Shown here piece after piece: positions 32,241 through 44,956 of a stretch of 64,000 nt of DNA. Where the stretch lies: positions 1 through 64,000 of the forward strand of contig JARVZY010002401.1 of assembly GCA_030686995.1 (NCBI GenBank). Reading direction: 5' to 3'. The stretch's first letter is position 1. Each line of letters starts with the position of its first letter. The notes beneath the pieces are model-generated. The model was not told the origin of the DNA and ran no database searches. It worked only from the letters and a program-made list of their open reading frames with translations. The position numbers were made by a program, and so were the translations under genes. The stretch comes from Artemisia argyi (Eukaryota > Streptophyta > Magnoliopsida > Asterales > Asteraceae).

Positions 32241-33840
32241 AACATGAACTAATGAATCATCCACATTGCTAATTTGCTATCACTCATATAAATAATTAAA
32301 TTGAGTGAAATACGATACGAGAAATTTAATAGTTGAGGACCTTGCACAAAGTAGAAATGAGAGTAAGGTCTTATTTGTACTATGCTAAATATAATACAGG
32401 TATTATTGATCATGGTTTCATTAAACATTCCTTGTGTGTGTTTTTTACTAGAATTATAAAAGAAAAGTATGTTCTTGGTTATTTCCATAAACACATTCTC
32501 TATTCTCAATTAGAAGGTTAGTCACGTGGCTTGCATGTGCCAAACTCAAAAGGTGGTGCTGGGTAATGTTGTTGTCATGTCATGCTAGACAAACTTTGGC
32601 CAGCTCTTCTGTCCATCTTAGAATTAGATTCCCTAACTCTTGTTTCCTTCTTCTTCTACTAACATTTTTTAAATACTATGATCATTTATCTGTTTTTATG
32701 TCTGTTTCGTTATCTGTTTTCTTAATTTTGTTTTATCATGTCGAAACCAAATAGACATTATCATTTCGTACCACATTTGGTTGTGATTGATGCTTTGACT
32801 TAAGGTGATGTTGTTAGCTAAGGCATCAATTCAAAAACGGAGGAGAATCCTCTTAAGTTACTCAGCGCTCTAATATTCTTTGATGGAAGGCAGACCAAAA
32901 TCGGGCCGAACCGACCTTATTCAGTTCGGTTTCTGGTTTTGTATAATTGGTTTTACTCAGTTCGAGTCAAAACATACTTATTCGGTTCAAAATAGCTAAA
33001 TCGACCCGAACCGACCTTATTATATTCGGTTTTGGTTTCGATAGGTTTTATATGGTTCGGTTCTCGATTCACGTTTTACCCATATTTTACCCGGGTCGGG
33101 TCGGGTTTGACTTGTTGCTTAGCCCTGCTTTGATGTAAACTATTTATTTAAGAGCTTTAAAATTTTGAAACCCGGAGCGGACGACACACTTAAGGTGTGT
33201 TTAGTGTAGAGCGCTTACGAGCATTTAGAAACGGTGAGCGGTGAGGAGCATTTAGGAGCGTTGAGTGTTGTAATTTTTAATGCTCATTTAGTAAACAACA
33301 AGTAGTGTTATCTATTTTTTCAGCATGCTCATTTTTCAACGCTTCATGAGGTAGCATTTAAGAGCGTTGAACATTTAATAGCTATTTTACACATTATAAC
33401 TACAATTATAGATAAATCAAATTTTTTTATAAAAAAAATACAACTACCACTCACTATTACAGTTTACTACAAGTGTTAACTTTTACTGCTATTTTTGCAA
33501 AACAAACTCTTTAAAAACACTCATTTGACTCATTTAATTAACTATTTGAGATTACATATCATGTAACGACAATCATGCATCAATTACTACATATTAATTG
33601 TTCCTCAACCCATCATTTGTATTATTTGCTCTGTCAACATTTCTTTGTTTATTGTGTTTATTCTCTGCTAGGAACATGCCTCCCACCATTTGGATGTTCT
33701 CATTCTCTTGTAATTCACTACATTATTCTTTTCCAATTTGTGAAAGTCTATGTTAAGCCTGTAATTGGAAATTAATAAGATAATACATGACTCCTCGTTG
33801 CATATATATATAAATACTTCATGGAGCAAACATGCTTATA
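32241..33840. other. Noncoding DNA with CCGAAC-rich and AGCGTT-rich repeat relics
   Basis: At 32895-33120 the words CCGAACCGACCTTATT and TTCGGTTT recur twice, ending in GGGTCGGGTCGGG, typical of hAT-type nonautonomous relics. At 33195-33370 GAGCGTTGA and GAGCATTTA recur in both orientations, typical of another foldback repeat. No gene was found. Confidence 0.4.
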
Positions 33841-34740
33841 AGTAATAAAAGAGTTTGCTAAATAGATCCAACTTGTCAAAGGATGCATGTAAGATTAATG
33901 CTTGAGGGCATTTGGTTCGTTGTAATGTAACGTAATCTGACATAATTGTAATATGAATTTTGTAATCTTGTTTATTTCACTAAAATGAGAAAATTGTAAT
34001 TCAAATTACGTTACATAGGCTGTTTGGTTTGAAACACAATTGTAATGGAATTCACTACAATTACATCAAATGAGGAAGTTCATATTACGTGGAAAATCAA
34101 ATGAAATTGTTGGGAATTCTGTTAAGTAAGGATTCTGCTGACTGTTACTGCTGAAGGTTACTGCTGAAGCAGTGTATCTGCTGAAGACTAGTTTCAGCAT
34201 TATTAGTTTCTGCGGATATAGTATTTCCGTATTTTAAGTATTATAGTTTGGATATGCATGAGTTTATTTAGGAAGTGATAATGCATATCTTTTAGAAGTT
34301 TTAGAATATACGTTTTTTGGGAAACGGTTTAGGATTCCTTGTGTATAAAAGGAGCACACGATTATGTATTGCATAACGTTTTAGAAAACACTCTTATTAT
34401 TATTAAAAGATCCATAGAGGATCAAGAGTTCTTAGTATTACACTTGTGTTTGTTTCCGCTTCAAAATACAAGTTACAGAGATTGTCTATTAGTGTGTTAT
34501 TGAATATAGTAACATACTTAACGATTCTAGAGTGCTCAAGAAGATTTATCAAGGTCTTTTAGTTCAACAGAAATATTTTGAATTACAATATAACTCAAGA
34601 TTTTACAATTTTGATTATCGGTATTTATTATTATTATTATTATTGACTTCAATTAATATTTCAACTACTATTTTATTAAGAAATTTTCAACAAGAATAAT
34701 AAAAAAGAACAATCAATATTATATAATTACTATTATTATT
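33841..34740. repeat. First copy of a paired DNA-transposon-like repeat
   Basis: The block AAAAGAGTTTG.TAAATAGATC, GTCAAAGGATGCATGTAA and GGCATTTGGTTCGTT recurs at 34742 onward. This copy is interrupted by the solo LTR at 34108-34569. A TTTGGTTCG start suggests a TTTGGT-type foldback element. Confidence 0.6.
34108..34569 (+). mobile_element. copia solo LTR
   Basis: 462 bp, TGTTGGGAATTC at the start and TTCAACA at the end, flanked by GAAAT on both sides (34103-34107 and 34570-34574). A TATA box GTATAAAAGG lies near 34343. The first 80 bases contain CTGCTGAAG three times and an inverted CAGTG. The start is similar to the copia element at 12788-24611 in complement, so it is a related but distinct family. 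Confidence 0.9.
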
Positions 34741-35056
34741 ATATAAAAAGAGTTTGATAAATAGATCAAAATTGTCAAAGGATGCATGTAAAATTAATGC
34801 TCGGAGGCATTTGGTTCGTTCACTTCGTTGTAATGTAACGCAATCTGATATAATTATAATATGAATTCCATTATAATCTTGTTTGCTTCACTAAAATGAG
34901 AAAATTGTCATTTAAATTACATTATATAGGATATTTGGTTTGTAACATAATTGTAATGGACTTAACTACAGTTACATCCAATGAGAAAATTCAAATTACA
35001 TAAAAAATTAAATGGAATATTTTGAATTTCATTGTAACTCAAGATTTTACAATTTT

Positions 35057-35057
35057 G

Positions 35058-35140
<83 letters not shown>
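35057..35140. repeat. (ATT)n microsatellite
   Basis: About 84 bases of ATT repeat. Further (ATT)n runs at 35665-35708 and around 35880-35965. Six-frame translation produces meaningless poly-Asn here. Confidence 0.95.
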
Positions 35141-35663
35141 GTTGTAGGTGTGTTGTGTTAGATAGTAGTGTTGGGATTAGTTCCTTCATTGTAAAAGGAA
35201 CTCGGTATCTAGCCTTGTACTGGATAATGCGTTTGCGACGTAAGTTTGGTTCTACCTCGTGGAAGAACCCGGTATCTAGCATTATATCGGATAAATTGTA
35301 GGCGACGTAGGTTTGGGTTTACCTTGTGGAAGAACTCGATATTTAGCTTTTTACCGGAAAGAATGTAAGCGACGTTATGAAGGCTTCTCCGCCAAGATAA
35401 GGAGCGTATGGTGTAGTGTTTACAAACTCTCGAGTTTAGTACTCGGGCAGTGGAGTAGAGCAAGGAATGTGACCTTGTAGACGAACCACAATAAATACTT
35501 GTGTTATGGTTGTGTCTTTCTTTCTCTGTCTCGTAGCATAGTTTATTCACATCAAGCTATCAATATCCACACGTTCAAAATAGATTGACACAAATCGATC
35601 TAAAAGTTTTAAAACAAAGTTTTAGTCGGTAAACCTATTCAACCCTCATTCTAGTTTTCCGCA
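35140..35663 (+). mobile_element. LTR-like insertion in the (ATT)n tract
   Basis: 524 bp from TGTTGTAGG to TTCCGCA, both edges abutting (ATT)n. It includes three imperfect copies of a roughly 65-bp unit (35190-35375) with CGGTATCTAGC and GCGACGTA, and ends with a GTAAACCTATTCAACCCTC block that resembles the end of copia LTRs. The duplication cannot be read in a microsatellite (ATTA on both sides is uninformative). Confidence 0.5.
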
Positions 35664-35709
<46 letters not shown>

Positions 35710-36330
35710 TCAATATTTTAATTACTCTCTCATTAAAAAAAATTAACAAATTTTTATAAAATAAAAAATATTATATCATTGTTATATATATTAATATAAT
35801 ATTATTATATTATATTAGTTTATTAAATTATAATTATAATTTTTTGATTTTCTAATCATTAATAAATATAAACATAAATTATAATAATAATAATAACAAT
35901 AATAATAATAATAATAATTATATTATTAGTTATTATTTTTAGTATATTATTATTATTATTATTATATTTTTTTAAAAAATTATATTTTATTATTATATTA
36001 ATTTATTTTATACATATAATTATTATATTATTATTTTATTTTTTAGTGTTAATATTATCATATTATACTTTAATTATTATATTTTAATAAAATTCTTATT
36101 ATCATTATTAATATTATATTAAATTATTAATTTCATACTATTTTAGTAATCTTTTAGTTTTTTCTATTTTTTGAATTACATTACGTTGTTGTTCAATCAA
36201 ACACAAAGACATATTTATCAATTATAATTCAATACACTACAATTACAACAAATTGCAATTATTCAAAGTACAATCTTTTAACATATTACAATTTTCTTAA
36301 AAATATTCTGCGAACCAAACACCCCTTTAG

Positions 36331-36733
36331 AATTTGAAACATGATTGCACGATAATGTAAATATAAAAAAAATAATAATAAATAAAATAAAATAAAATAA
36401 AACCCCACGAACACAAACGACATGCTCATAATTATAGCTGCAATACTGAGTATATAGCAAATAGTGATCGTTTTGAGTCATATGTAACTTGCTTTTAGTG
36501 TAAATCCTAGTTATTGTGATCATAAGGAATATAGATTACTTACTTGTTGAGAGATTAGGATCGTTGTAGTTTGACTAGGCTAACAATATTGCACATTATT
36601 AAGTTACAATACTCCTTTTAGTCTTTTAGGACCGTGAGGGATCATGCTTTTTTACTAATGAGATGCCATTCTCTCACGACCTCATTACTAAAAGTGAAGA
36701 GTCGTTTATCTCGCATTCTCCTTTATGTGAAAA
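36331..36733. other. AT-rich flank of the gypsy nest
   Basis: No gene or repeat is recognised. The five bases before the LTR are GAAAA; the partner duplication would lie outside the window. Confidence 0.4.
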
Positions 36734-38176
36734 TGATATGTGGGGATTGCACTCTCGCAACAGGTTTTATCTCTCAAGAGATCTCGAGAAGGTTACAACC
36801 CTCATCAGGCAGTGTACCTAATCGTTGTAGTATAGTATAATGACAAGTACCGGGGGATTGATCGTTCAACTCAGGAATAATATCGCTAGGATTAGAAAGC
36901 CTCCTAAACTAGGTCTAGAGGTGAGGGATGATTTTTTTTGTATTTTTATATTTTTATGAAAGCAATTAAAATCTTGTGTTTTGAAGGAGTGGGCGTAACT
37001 AGTTGCTAGCCAACTAACCCAATTAACTATTAATGCAATGAAAGTAAAATAACATAATTGAAAATAAAGATATTATACTAATGTGGTGGAGACAATAATG
37101 AGGAAAGTTGTGTTTACTCAGATTTCATTACTCCCTAGATATCTTTTACAGGTTGATTATCTTGTTACAATTGCATGGATGACGGGTCATATTTCTTAAT
37201 ACTAGTCGTAGGGCCGTGTACAATATTCCTTAACTCTATAGGATCCTACTTCACTCCTATGTCGAGCCGTTAGAAGCTCCTAACATGGGATCATTAGAAT
37301 TCTCCTATGCATTAAATACAACAAAAAATCGTAGTACACATCCGATCATGTTTCTTAAGACGTTCAAGCAAGTTATCAACGGAAGTCTGCCAGTTTTTTT
37401 AAGCCTAACATCGAATACAATCATCCGTAACAATTATAAACAAACAATCAACCCATAATTAACATCTAGGTTTCATTACATCTAAGCAAACACAATAGAA
37501 ATCTAGCCTAGCATGTTAAATAGAAGACAAGCGTAAGATATAATCACACAACACATAAACATATTGAATGATTTGAATGAATACTTATCTTCAATTGAAC
37601 ATTGAAGAATCAAGGGGTTGGAACCCTTGAAAAACTGATAAAATTCGGATTAGGGTTTATTTCCTCAAAGTTGCACACTCATGAATAAAATTTGGAAAAC
37701 TATATATAGATTTTACACTATGACGGCGTCATGTGTTGGATCGTGACGCCGTCAACTCGCCGCCTTGATAAAATCGTATTGCCTATAGATCTGTTTGTGA
37801 CGCCGTTATGTAGGAATTGCTCTGGGCTGTCACTAGTAGTTGGACCCTGACGGCCTTGGTGATGCCGTCAGGTCCTAAGGTTAAAAATACACTGGATCGT
37901 CACTTGTATTTTCCACTTCCACTACTTTTATAACTCTTGACGCTGTCATGTACAAAGCCTTGATGCCGTCAGGTACTGTTCCCAGCAAGGAAATTTGAGA
38001 CTTTGCCGTTTTCTTCACTTTATGGTACAAAAACGTCCAAAATGCTTCATTTTTCAAATTTCTCTCCAAAAGTATCTAAAATGACAAAAGGAACGATTTA
38101 GGGCAATAATTGATCAAATAATCTCGAATTCGGGCTTAAATGACCCCTTAAAAGCAGTACACTTTTCACCTCATCA
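36734..38176 (-). repeat. E0 3' LTR
   Basis: 1443 bp; complement begins TGATGAGG at 38176 and ends CATATCA at 36734. TATA box on the complement near 37705. Several TGACGCCGTCA-type motifs lie at about 37718-37980. Confidence 0.92.
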
Positions 38177-40601
38177 AATACCCTTACACTTGAGATTTGC
38201 TTGTCCTCAAGCAAATGCGTTTTTATTCTAATCAAAATACAAGTTAGAGGTCATTTAACACTAATATAAAAGTAATTACAACAAATAATAATTCCACTAA
38301 AGACCAAAAATAAGCACGGAGGTCATACACTAGCACCTCACAAATAGTGTTTAGATACTCACATCTCTCGGGTGTAATAAAGTATATATCACAATATGGA
38401 AATGGAAAACATCTCTCACTACCTGTCATAGCAAATAGATTACCATAGGCTTGGGAAAGGATCAAACCTCCACCACTTGGCGTAAGCACCTAGGATAAAC
38501 TATCAAAGAGGTCTTTTAAAGGGTTATAACGTTAGGTGTAAGGATATGGAAAACACGGTTTTGTTAGATAAAGGCAATATTTACTGGTGGCGAGTTAATC
38601 ATCTTGGTTAATTACATGTACAATATGGCGTTGCTAAGCCAAGACTAGACTCGACTTAAGCTAGTAAATCAAAAATAACAAAAACATAAAACAAACATAG
38701 AATAAAACGGGATGGTAGTCCGTATGTTTTTCTCCTTTCTTTTTTTCTATTTTTTTTTCTTTTCCTTAATTTTTTCGATTTTTTATTTATTTATTTATTT
38801 ATTTATTTGCATACACTCTTACCCTACCATCCAAAATAATACATCATAGGAAATGTACATTCCCCTTACACTTGAATCTTTACATACTTTACAATGAACT
38901 AATCTAATTAAGATTAATGCACATATGGGGGTAGTATAAGATGTTCTTCCCCATTACTCCATAACACAAGTACTTTACCCATGAGTCTCAATCGTCCCAA
39001 AACACCATGTACAAGATATGACTCGACTTAGCAACCATGTAATCAATTAGATAATTAACTAAGGGTTTAAATAAATAACAATAATGCACTAAAGATGAGT
39101 GCATACACGGAAGGCTAAGGCGATTTGGTTGCACATTTGGGTGGGTTGTAACAAATTCTTCCTTTAAGTAAAATGCTTAAAGTTAGAAATGAAAAGATAG
39201 GCTCGGAGGGGTGTACTAGGGGTTTCGTGTACTAAAAATGAGTACAATGCTAAGGTGTGAGAAAATTAATTGACTTTACTAGTCAAGTAATATGACTTAA
39301 ATGGTCAAGTAATTATGATACGGGTTTAACACAAGGGTGATCCTAATGCCTCTTATCATGTAGTAAATCCTACTATACAAATGTAGTCTCACTAACGGTC
39401 TCGGGATGCATCACTAACACAAGTTCTAGAATCTAAATGCTACCGGTACACTCATAAGCACTAATAATAAATGCTTTTTCTATCAAATCTAAAGGCGAAC
39501 CTCACATATTTGGGTGGAAAATTTTTCTGAATGGTACGGTTTTGTGCTAGTCATACAACTTCTATCCATGAGACGCTTGTTAGGGCTAAAGTTTCACTCC
39601 TAAATTTTGTAAAAAAATTTAAATTTGGCGCTAAAATTACACTAACAAGTATTTTTCTTAGTTTTATTACACACCTACCATCAAACAAACAAACTCAAGT
39701 TCAATAATATCCTATAAGGTATCATCATTTACCCTCCCCTTACATTTAGGATGAACATTGTCCCCAATGTTCAATTAAAGGATGTAAAAGTAAAACAGGT
39801 AAAAGAATGAAAACAAATACTCCCCTGATTCGTTCGGTGTGGATAGTGTGTTAACAAAGTTAGATCTTCCTCCAAGAAAATGAACGTTCAAAGCTTCCCT
39901 TCTAGAAATATAAATCATCTTCGTGTCATATATAACCTGTTAAACCTGAGAAAACAAACAAGGAAACCTCGCATAAAATCGGCGGCAATCTTTATATACT
40001 AAAAAGTCCTAGAAAACAAATTAAGATATAATGCTTGTGGAATGAATGTTTGCAGATTTCCTAGAGTTTGTAAGACTAAAGAATTAACAAAAACTTTAAG
40101 ACTCCGTTAGAAAAACAAAACTTGCAAAATTTCCAGAATTTTACACGTGACGCCGTCAGAAGTGACCTGCAGAAATCTTTATGTTAAGTTTCCGGAAAAT
40201 TTCTGGAAAAACTTATGTCCTACTTCCTGGAAAATCCTGCAAAACATCATTATGACTCGATACAAGCATTTGACTCTGACAAATACTAATACAAATGTTC
40301 ATATAATATTGTGGCGAATCAAGATCATTTTTGTTCTTAGAAACAAATTTGGGGTTTCCCCTTACACGTAGCTTTTGCAAAATACCTTTATATGAAGTTA
40401 AGACGAAGTTAAACAATAATATAAAGCATTTTCACAATTTAGTTAGAAACATGATCTACCAACAATAAAAATAAAGCATGCATACGGAAGCAAATAACAA
40501 TCAAACAATTAAAAATCAAACAAACACACAAAACATGGGTTGCCTCCCAAGAAGCGCTTTTCTTTATTTACGAGTCTTGTAGCCAGACTCAAGGTCATGG
40601 G
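38177..40601 (-). other. E0 long 3' noncoding region
   Basis: This region is shared with E1', E2 and E3. It contains the hairpin ATTTGCTTG TCCT CAAGCAAAT (38195-38216) next to the degenerate polypurine site, an (ATTT)n run near 38780, and a GTGACGCCGTCAG near 40145. No ORF is conserved among copies, so it is an untranslated region. Sequences of this sort, with TTGAGGACAAGCAA before the 3' LTR, are familiar from Athila-type plant elements. Confidence 0.75.
38195..38216. repeat. Conserved hairpin upstream of the 3' LTR
   Basis: A 9-bp perfect stem with a 4-base loop, repeated unchanged at 59608-59629 and 63086-63107, about 20 bases from the LTR edge in each copy. Confidence 0.8.
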
Positions 40602-41923
40602 CTATCCTATATGTGTGAGCTCCTCATTGAGGACATCTTTGGGATCAAACTTGGGTTTTAACTTCCTATCGGTTTTCTTAGTACGGTATGACCTCTCAAA
40701 CTTTTCCCCATCCGGATCATATAAAATCATCTTCATATGCCATGATCCGTCACCTTCCTTAGGTGGCTTGTCCCAATTCCATTTACATTTATCCCCTTCC
40801 CTTTTCCATTTGTTCATCTCTAGGTTGATAGGCATTACGCTTAAGAACTCAATCATTTTCCTAAAGACTAAGGGATCCTCAAAAGGGTCTAGTTCCTCAT
40901 CTATAGCTATGAGTTGTTCCACCGAATGTGTTTTATCGATGAAATCTTTTTCTAGATAGAATGGGCGTTGAGGTCGTATAAAGTTTCTTTCTATCCAAGG
41001 CCCATATCTAGATGGTCTCCTATTCATCTCTACCCAATGCATGTGGTGTCGGTTCGTCCTCATAATCGTAGTTATGCTTCTTAACATCATAAACCGACCA
41101 AGCCTCACCCTCTCCTACCGCTATCTTAGACTCCTTACAATCTATCATGGCACTAGCGGTTGCTAAAAATCCTCTTCCTACTAACAATGGGCATGTAGTA
41201 TCACTAACCATATCTAGGACGTGAAAATCCGCTAAAATAGTTAGTTTTCCTACGTGAACAACTACATCCTTGATCATTCCGACCGGGTGGGCAATACTTC
41301 CATCCGCTAGACCAATTAGTACTTCCGTCTCCTCTAGCTTTCCTAGCTTAAAAGTGGTAAAAAGGGGTAAGGGAATCAAGTTGAGGCTTGATCCTAAGTC
41401 GACTAGTGTGTCAAAAGCTTCGGATTTTCCTATCTTACAAGGCAAAACAAATATACCCGGATCATCAAGCTTCTTAGGCAACTTGTTTTGAACGAAGGCG
41501 GTCCCATTTTTACCCAATTTAAATTTCTCATATTTTTCTAGGAGGGCACTATAGTAGGGAGCACGGGCTAAGACATCAATGACGGGGCGTTCAAGGTGGA
41601 GCTCATTGAATTCATCGTCAAGGTCTTGTGTAGGAGGTGTTTCAACTATGTTATTGACCTGTTTGATATCAGATGTTTTATTCAATTGGTCCTTTTGAAG
41701 AATTTGGGTTTGCTTGAAACACATTCTCATTGCTTTGACCGAATAGTATTGTGGACAAGAAGTATGTGACAAAACCGATGATATGGCATTAACGTTTAGT
41801 TTCGGGTTCTTGACCGTGTCGCTTGGGAGTGCTCCCATTTCTCGGTCATTGAGAACTTTCAACAATGTGTCGATTTTGGTGGTCATCTCGCTTTGCTTTT
41901 GTTTGAAATCGGCTTCAAACTAA
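40602..41923 (-). pseudogene. E0 Gag C-terminus, aspartic protease and domain X
   Basis: From 41923 the frame gives the end of Gag, then a protease with the active-site motif DLGSSLNL near 41400-41377 (catalytic Asp GAC at 41400-41398) and the flap/C-terminal PLLVGRGFLATA near 41180. Near 41040 a short length difference shifts the frame, after which a roughly 145-residue tryptophan-rich domain follows (RPSRY, then PFEDPLVFRKMIEFLS, then KPPKEGDGSWHMK) and stops at 40602. No reverse transcriptase, RNase H or integrase lies between protease and the 3' region. The same arrangement occurs in E1'. Confidence 0.8.
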
Positions 41924-41928
41924 GATAT

Positions 41929-43340
41929 TGATGAGGAGAAAAATGATCCATTTTTAGGGGGTCATTTAAGCCGGAATTTGAATTTATTTGATCAAATATT
42001 GCCCTAAATCGTTCCTTTTGTGATTTTAGGTACTTTTGGAGTGAATTCTGGAAAAGGAAGCATTTTGGACGTTTTTGGAGCATAAAAGTGAAGAAAATGG
42101 CAAAGTCTTAATTTTCCTTGCTGGGAACAGTACCTGACGGCGTCAAGAGCATTTTGATGACGGCGTCAAGAGCAAAAGTGGTGACGGTCCAATAGAAATG
42201 TGATGGCGTCAAAGCATGGCCGTCAAGAGTGAAAGTGGTGACGGCCCAGAACAACATTACACATGACGGCGTCAGATCTGGATCTAGGCAATCCGATTTT
42301 ATTATAGGCGGCGGGTTGAAGGCGTCAGAGTTTTATTCTTGACGTTGTCACTTTAGAAAATCTATATATAGTTTTGTAATTTCATTCATAGAAGAGGACA
42401 ATTTTAGGGACGAGTTGAACAAACCCTAGCTCGAATTTTACAGTATTTTCAAGGGTTTTCACCCCTTGAAACCTTTCATGTTCAATTAAGATAAGTACCC
42501 TTTCAATTCATTCAATATGTCTATGTGTTGTTTGAATGTATATCTTACGCTTGTCTTGATTTTAACATGCTAGGCTAGATCTCTTGTGTGTTTGCTTAGA
42601 TGTAATAAAACCTAGATGTTGATTATAGGTTGATTGCTTGTTTATAGTTGTAATGGATGATTGATTTTGATGTTAGGCTTAAGAAAACTGGCAGACTTCC
42701 ATAGTGTAACTTGCTTGAACGTCTTAAGAAACATGAACCAATGCGTACTAAGGTTTTTATGGTTGTATTTAATGCATGAGCGAATTCTAGTGATCCCATG
42801 TTAGGAGCTTCTTACAGGCTCGACATAGGAGTGAAGTAGGAGCTTATAGAGATGGGGAAGTACGTACACCACCCCACAATTGGTATTAAGGAATATAACC
42901 CGTCATCCACGCAACTGTAACAAACTATCAACCTGTAAAAGATATCTAGGGAGTAATGAAATCTAACTAAACACCTTTTTCCCATTTATTGTTCACTCCA
43001 AATTAGTAATTAGCTCAATTTACATTTCTGATATTTTATTTTGATTGCATCTTAGTTATTAGGTTAGTTGATTAGCAACTAATTCCGCCCACTCTTCCAA
43101 TACTCGATATTTCTATTTTCTTTTCATAAAATATAAAAAATACAAAAAGAATCATCCATCACCTCTAGACCTAGTTTTTAGGCTTTCAAATCCTAGCGAC
43201 ACTATTCCTGAGTTGAACAATCAATCCCCCGGTACTTGTCACTATACTATACTACAACGATCAGGTACACTGCCTGGTGGGGGTTGTAAGCTTCTTGAGA
43301 TCCCTCGAGAGGTAAAGCCTGGTGCAATTCCCACGCATCA
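41929..43340 (+). repeat. E1' 5' LTR
   Basis: 1412 bp, TGATGAGG to CGCATCA. TATA box CTATATATAG near 42362, preceded by TGACGGCGTCA or close variants at about 42136, 42160, 42200, 42265 and 42315. Confidence 0.93.
42136..42371 (+). promoter_or_regulatory. E1' LTR motif array and TATA box
   Basis: Same arrangement as in the solo LTR at 6100-6369. Several motif copies are separated by a repeated AGAGCAAAAGTGGTGACGG-like unit, as if the array grew by short duplications. Confidence 0.6.
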
Positions 43341-43346
43341 AGTTTT

Positions 43347-43364
43347 TAGCGCCGCAGCCCGGGG
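43347..43364 (+). promoter_or_regulatory. Primer binding site, Asp tRNA-like, degenerate
   Basis: TAGCGCCGCAGCCCGGGG lies six bases after the LTR. It resembles the TGGCGCCGTTGCCGGGG site of Athila-type elements, complementary to aspartate tRNA. Several positions differ, so primer use may be impaired. Confidence 0.6.
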
Positions 43365-43446
43365 AATAGTTATTGTCTATGTTAGAATTTCTTTTTATTA
43401 GGTCTACTTGCTAGATTCCTTTCTAGTAAGATTTTATTTTTATTTT

Positions 43447-43605
43447 GAGATAAGTACTAATCTAGTACAGAATCTATTTTTGGTCCCCACCATGGTCACT
43501 TTTTTACAAAATCCCCTAAATGGTCATGCGCGACTACTCAACTCCACAACCCATCTCAAAACGCGACACGTGTCAATTTTCTGGGGCCCACATCAACTAC
43601 CTTAT
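43447..43605 (+). repeat. Left terminal inverted repeat of the MULE
   Basis: Matches the complement of 51101-51259 at nearly all positions. The main difference is a T-run length near 43475. Contains GACACGTGTC, a G-box palindrome. Confidence 0.92.
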
Positions 43606-44956
43606 TTACTCAACCGAAATCTACTCAACCGGGATCTACTCAACTCTGGCGGCTGATTTGACCGGTCATCTTTATTGGAAAGGTAAGAATTCAGGTACCT
43701 TTTGATTTCTTTTGATTTTGTTTTCCGATGTATTCTTTTATTATTATTATCATTATGATTATATTGTTTTGGATTCAAAAACACACACGTATCAGTAATC
43801 ACACTCACCTCTTAATTCCGTTATGAATCCATTGGTACGTTTTGTATATTTTTTTTAGTGAATAATTCGATTGTTACTTCCATATTTCGATTTTCACTAT
43901 CAGTTTCTAATTTTTTTAGATTGCGCTTAAGGTTTTAGGTTTTTGTGTTTTGATTAACAGGTTATTAGTTTATTGGTTAAAAGTTGAACCATGCTTTATT
44001 TTTTGGTTTGGCTTTGGAGTGCAGGCTTAGGAGTTCTTATGTTGAATAAGTAGTCTTTGGCTTAAGTTGAATAATTAGTCATGCTCAGTGTTTGATTGTT
44101 TGGTTAGTTATGGGAACTATTTTGCTTATGTAGTTTGTTCAGTATAGGTTTTTAATAGGTCTATTTCAGCTTATTTTTTAGTTAAAAGTATCTAAAAATT
44201 GCTTATACGTGTTCATTAGTGATAATCTATTTTTAGTTTTTAAGGTCTTGAAAAGTATGATTTTCTGGTTTTAAAATGTGTTCTGCATGTTTAGAGTTCA
44301 TAGGATTGTGTCAAAAGTCCAAAACTTTCTTGATTCATATTAACAGTCGAACAGTTAGGTTTTAGGCAAGCTAAGTCATTCATATAAGTGCATTTTATGT
44401 CAAAGTAGCTCATATTAGTATTACTACCGCTTACAACAACTAATTGAATCATCTAGGATAGTTAGAATTTCACTTAAGTCAACTTTTGCAAATATAGGAA
44501 AAAGTCAAAAAAAAAATAATAATAAATAAAATTCAAAGAGTTTCAAATGCAGGTATAGTGGGATTTTTAATTCACTCATTATTGAGTGTTTGGATCTGAA
44601 ATTGTGGACATTTAGAATCTCCTAGCTTGTGAGTCCATAAAAATTTTCTTTATAATTTTAGGATTGTTTTTACTAGCTTTTGAGAGGCCTATAATGGACC
44701 TGTTGGACATATTTCTGCCCTACATCCTAACTTTGTGACTACTGTCCCTCCTAGTAGGATTTGAACTTATTTGATTCTTTGTTGTAGCATGTTGTTAGTT
44801 TGTCGATTTGTTGTTAATAGCTTATTAGTGTTTTACTGAGATAGTGTTTGTTTGTGTTTGTGTTTGCGTTTGGCTTGTGCTTATGGGCTTATTTGTTAGA
44901 TACAAGCTAGCCTTGTTTGTTGCTTATTTTTTTCTTGATTTGTTTTGTTAATTTAG
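43606..44956 (+). other. Leader and first intron of the left MULE gene
   Basis: A 12-base coding start (ATGAATCCATTG at 43823) followed by GTACG would join in phase to the exon at 44957. This mirrors the short first exon of the right gene. Otherwise T-rich intron-like DNA with no other gene. Confidence 0.45.

Larger units (their letters stand above)
34742..36330. repeat. Second copy of the paired repeat, with TTTGGTTCG ends
   Basis: Left edge GGCATTTGGTTCG near 34810 and right edge CGAACCAAACACCCC near 36312 look like the ends of one foldback element. Its interior is expanded by (ATT)n and (AAT)n tracts and by an LTR-like insert at 35140-35663. No coding capacity. Confidence 0.5.
36734..41928 (-). 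mobile_element. E0: 3' part of a gypsy gag-protease element
   Basis: Read on the minus strand: part of Gag and protease (41923 down), an unknown C-terminal domain to 40602, a 2.4 kb noncoding 3' region, and the 3' LTR. At 41928/41929 the Gag frame is cut by the LTR of E1', so the rest of E0 should lie beyond the inserted array, outside the window. Confidence 0.88.

Noticed and set aside
34962..35282. Open frame with a long poly-Asn run
   Set aside because: Product of the (ATT)n microsatellite; no conserved sequence.
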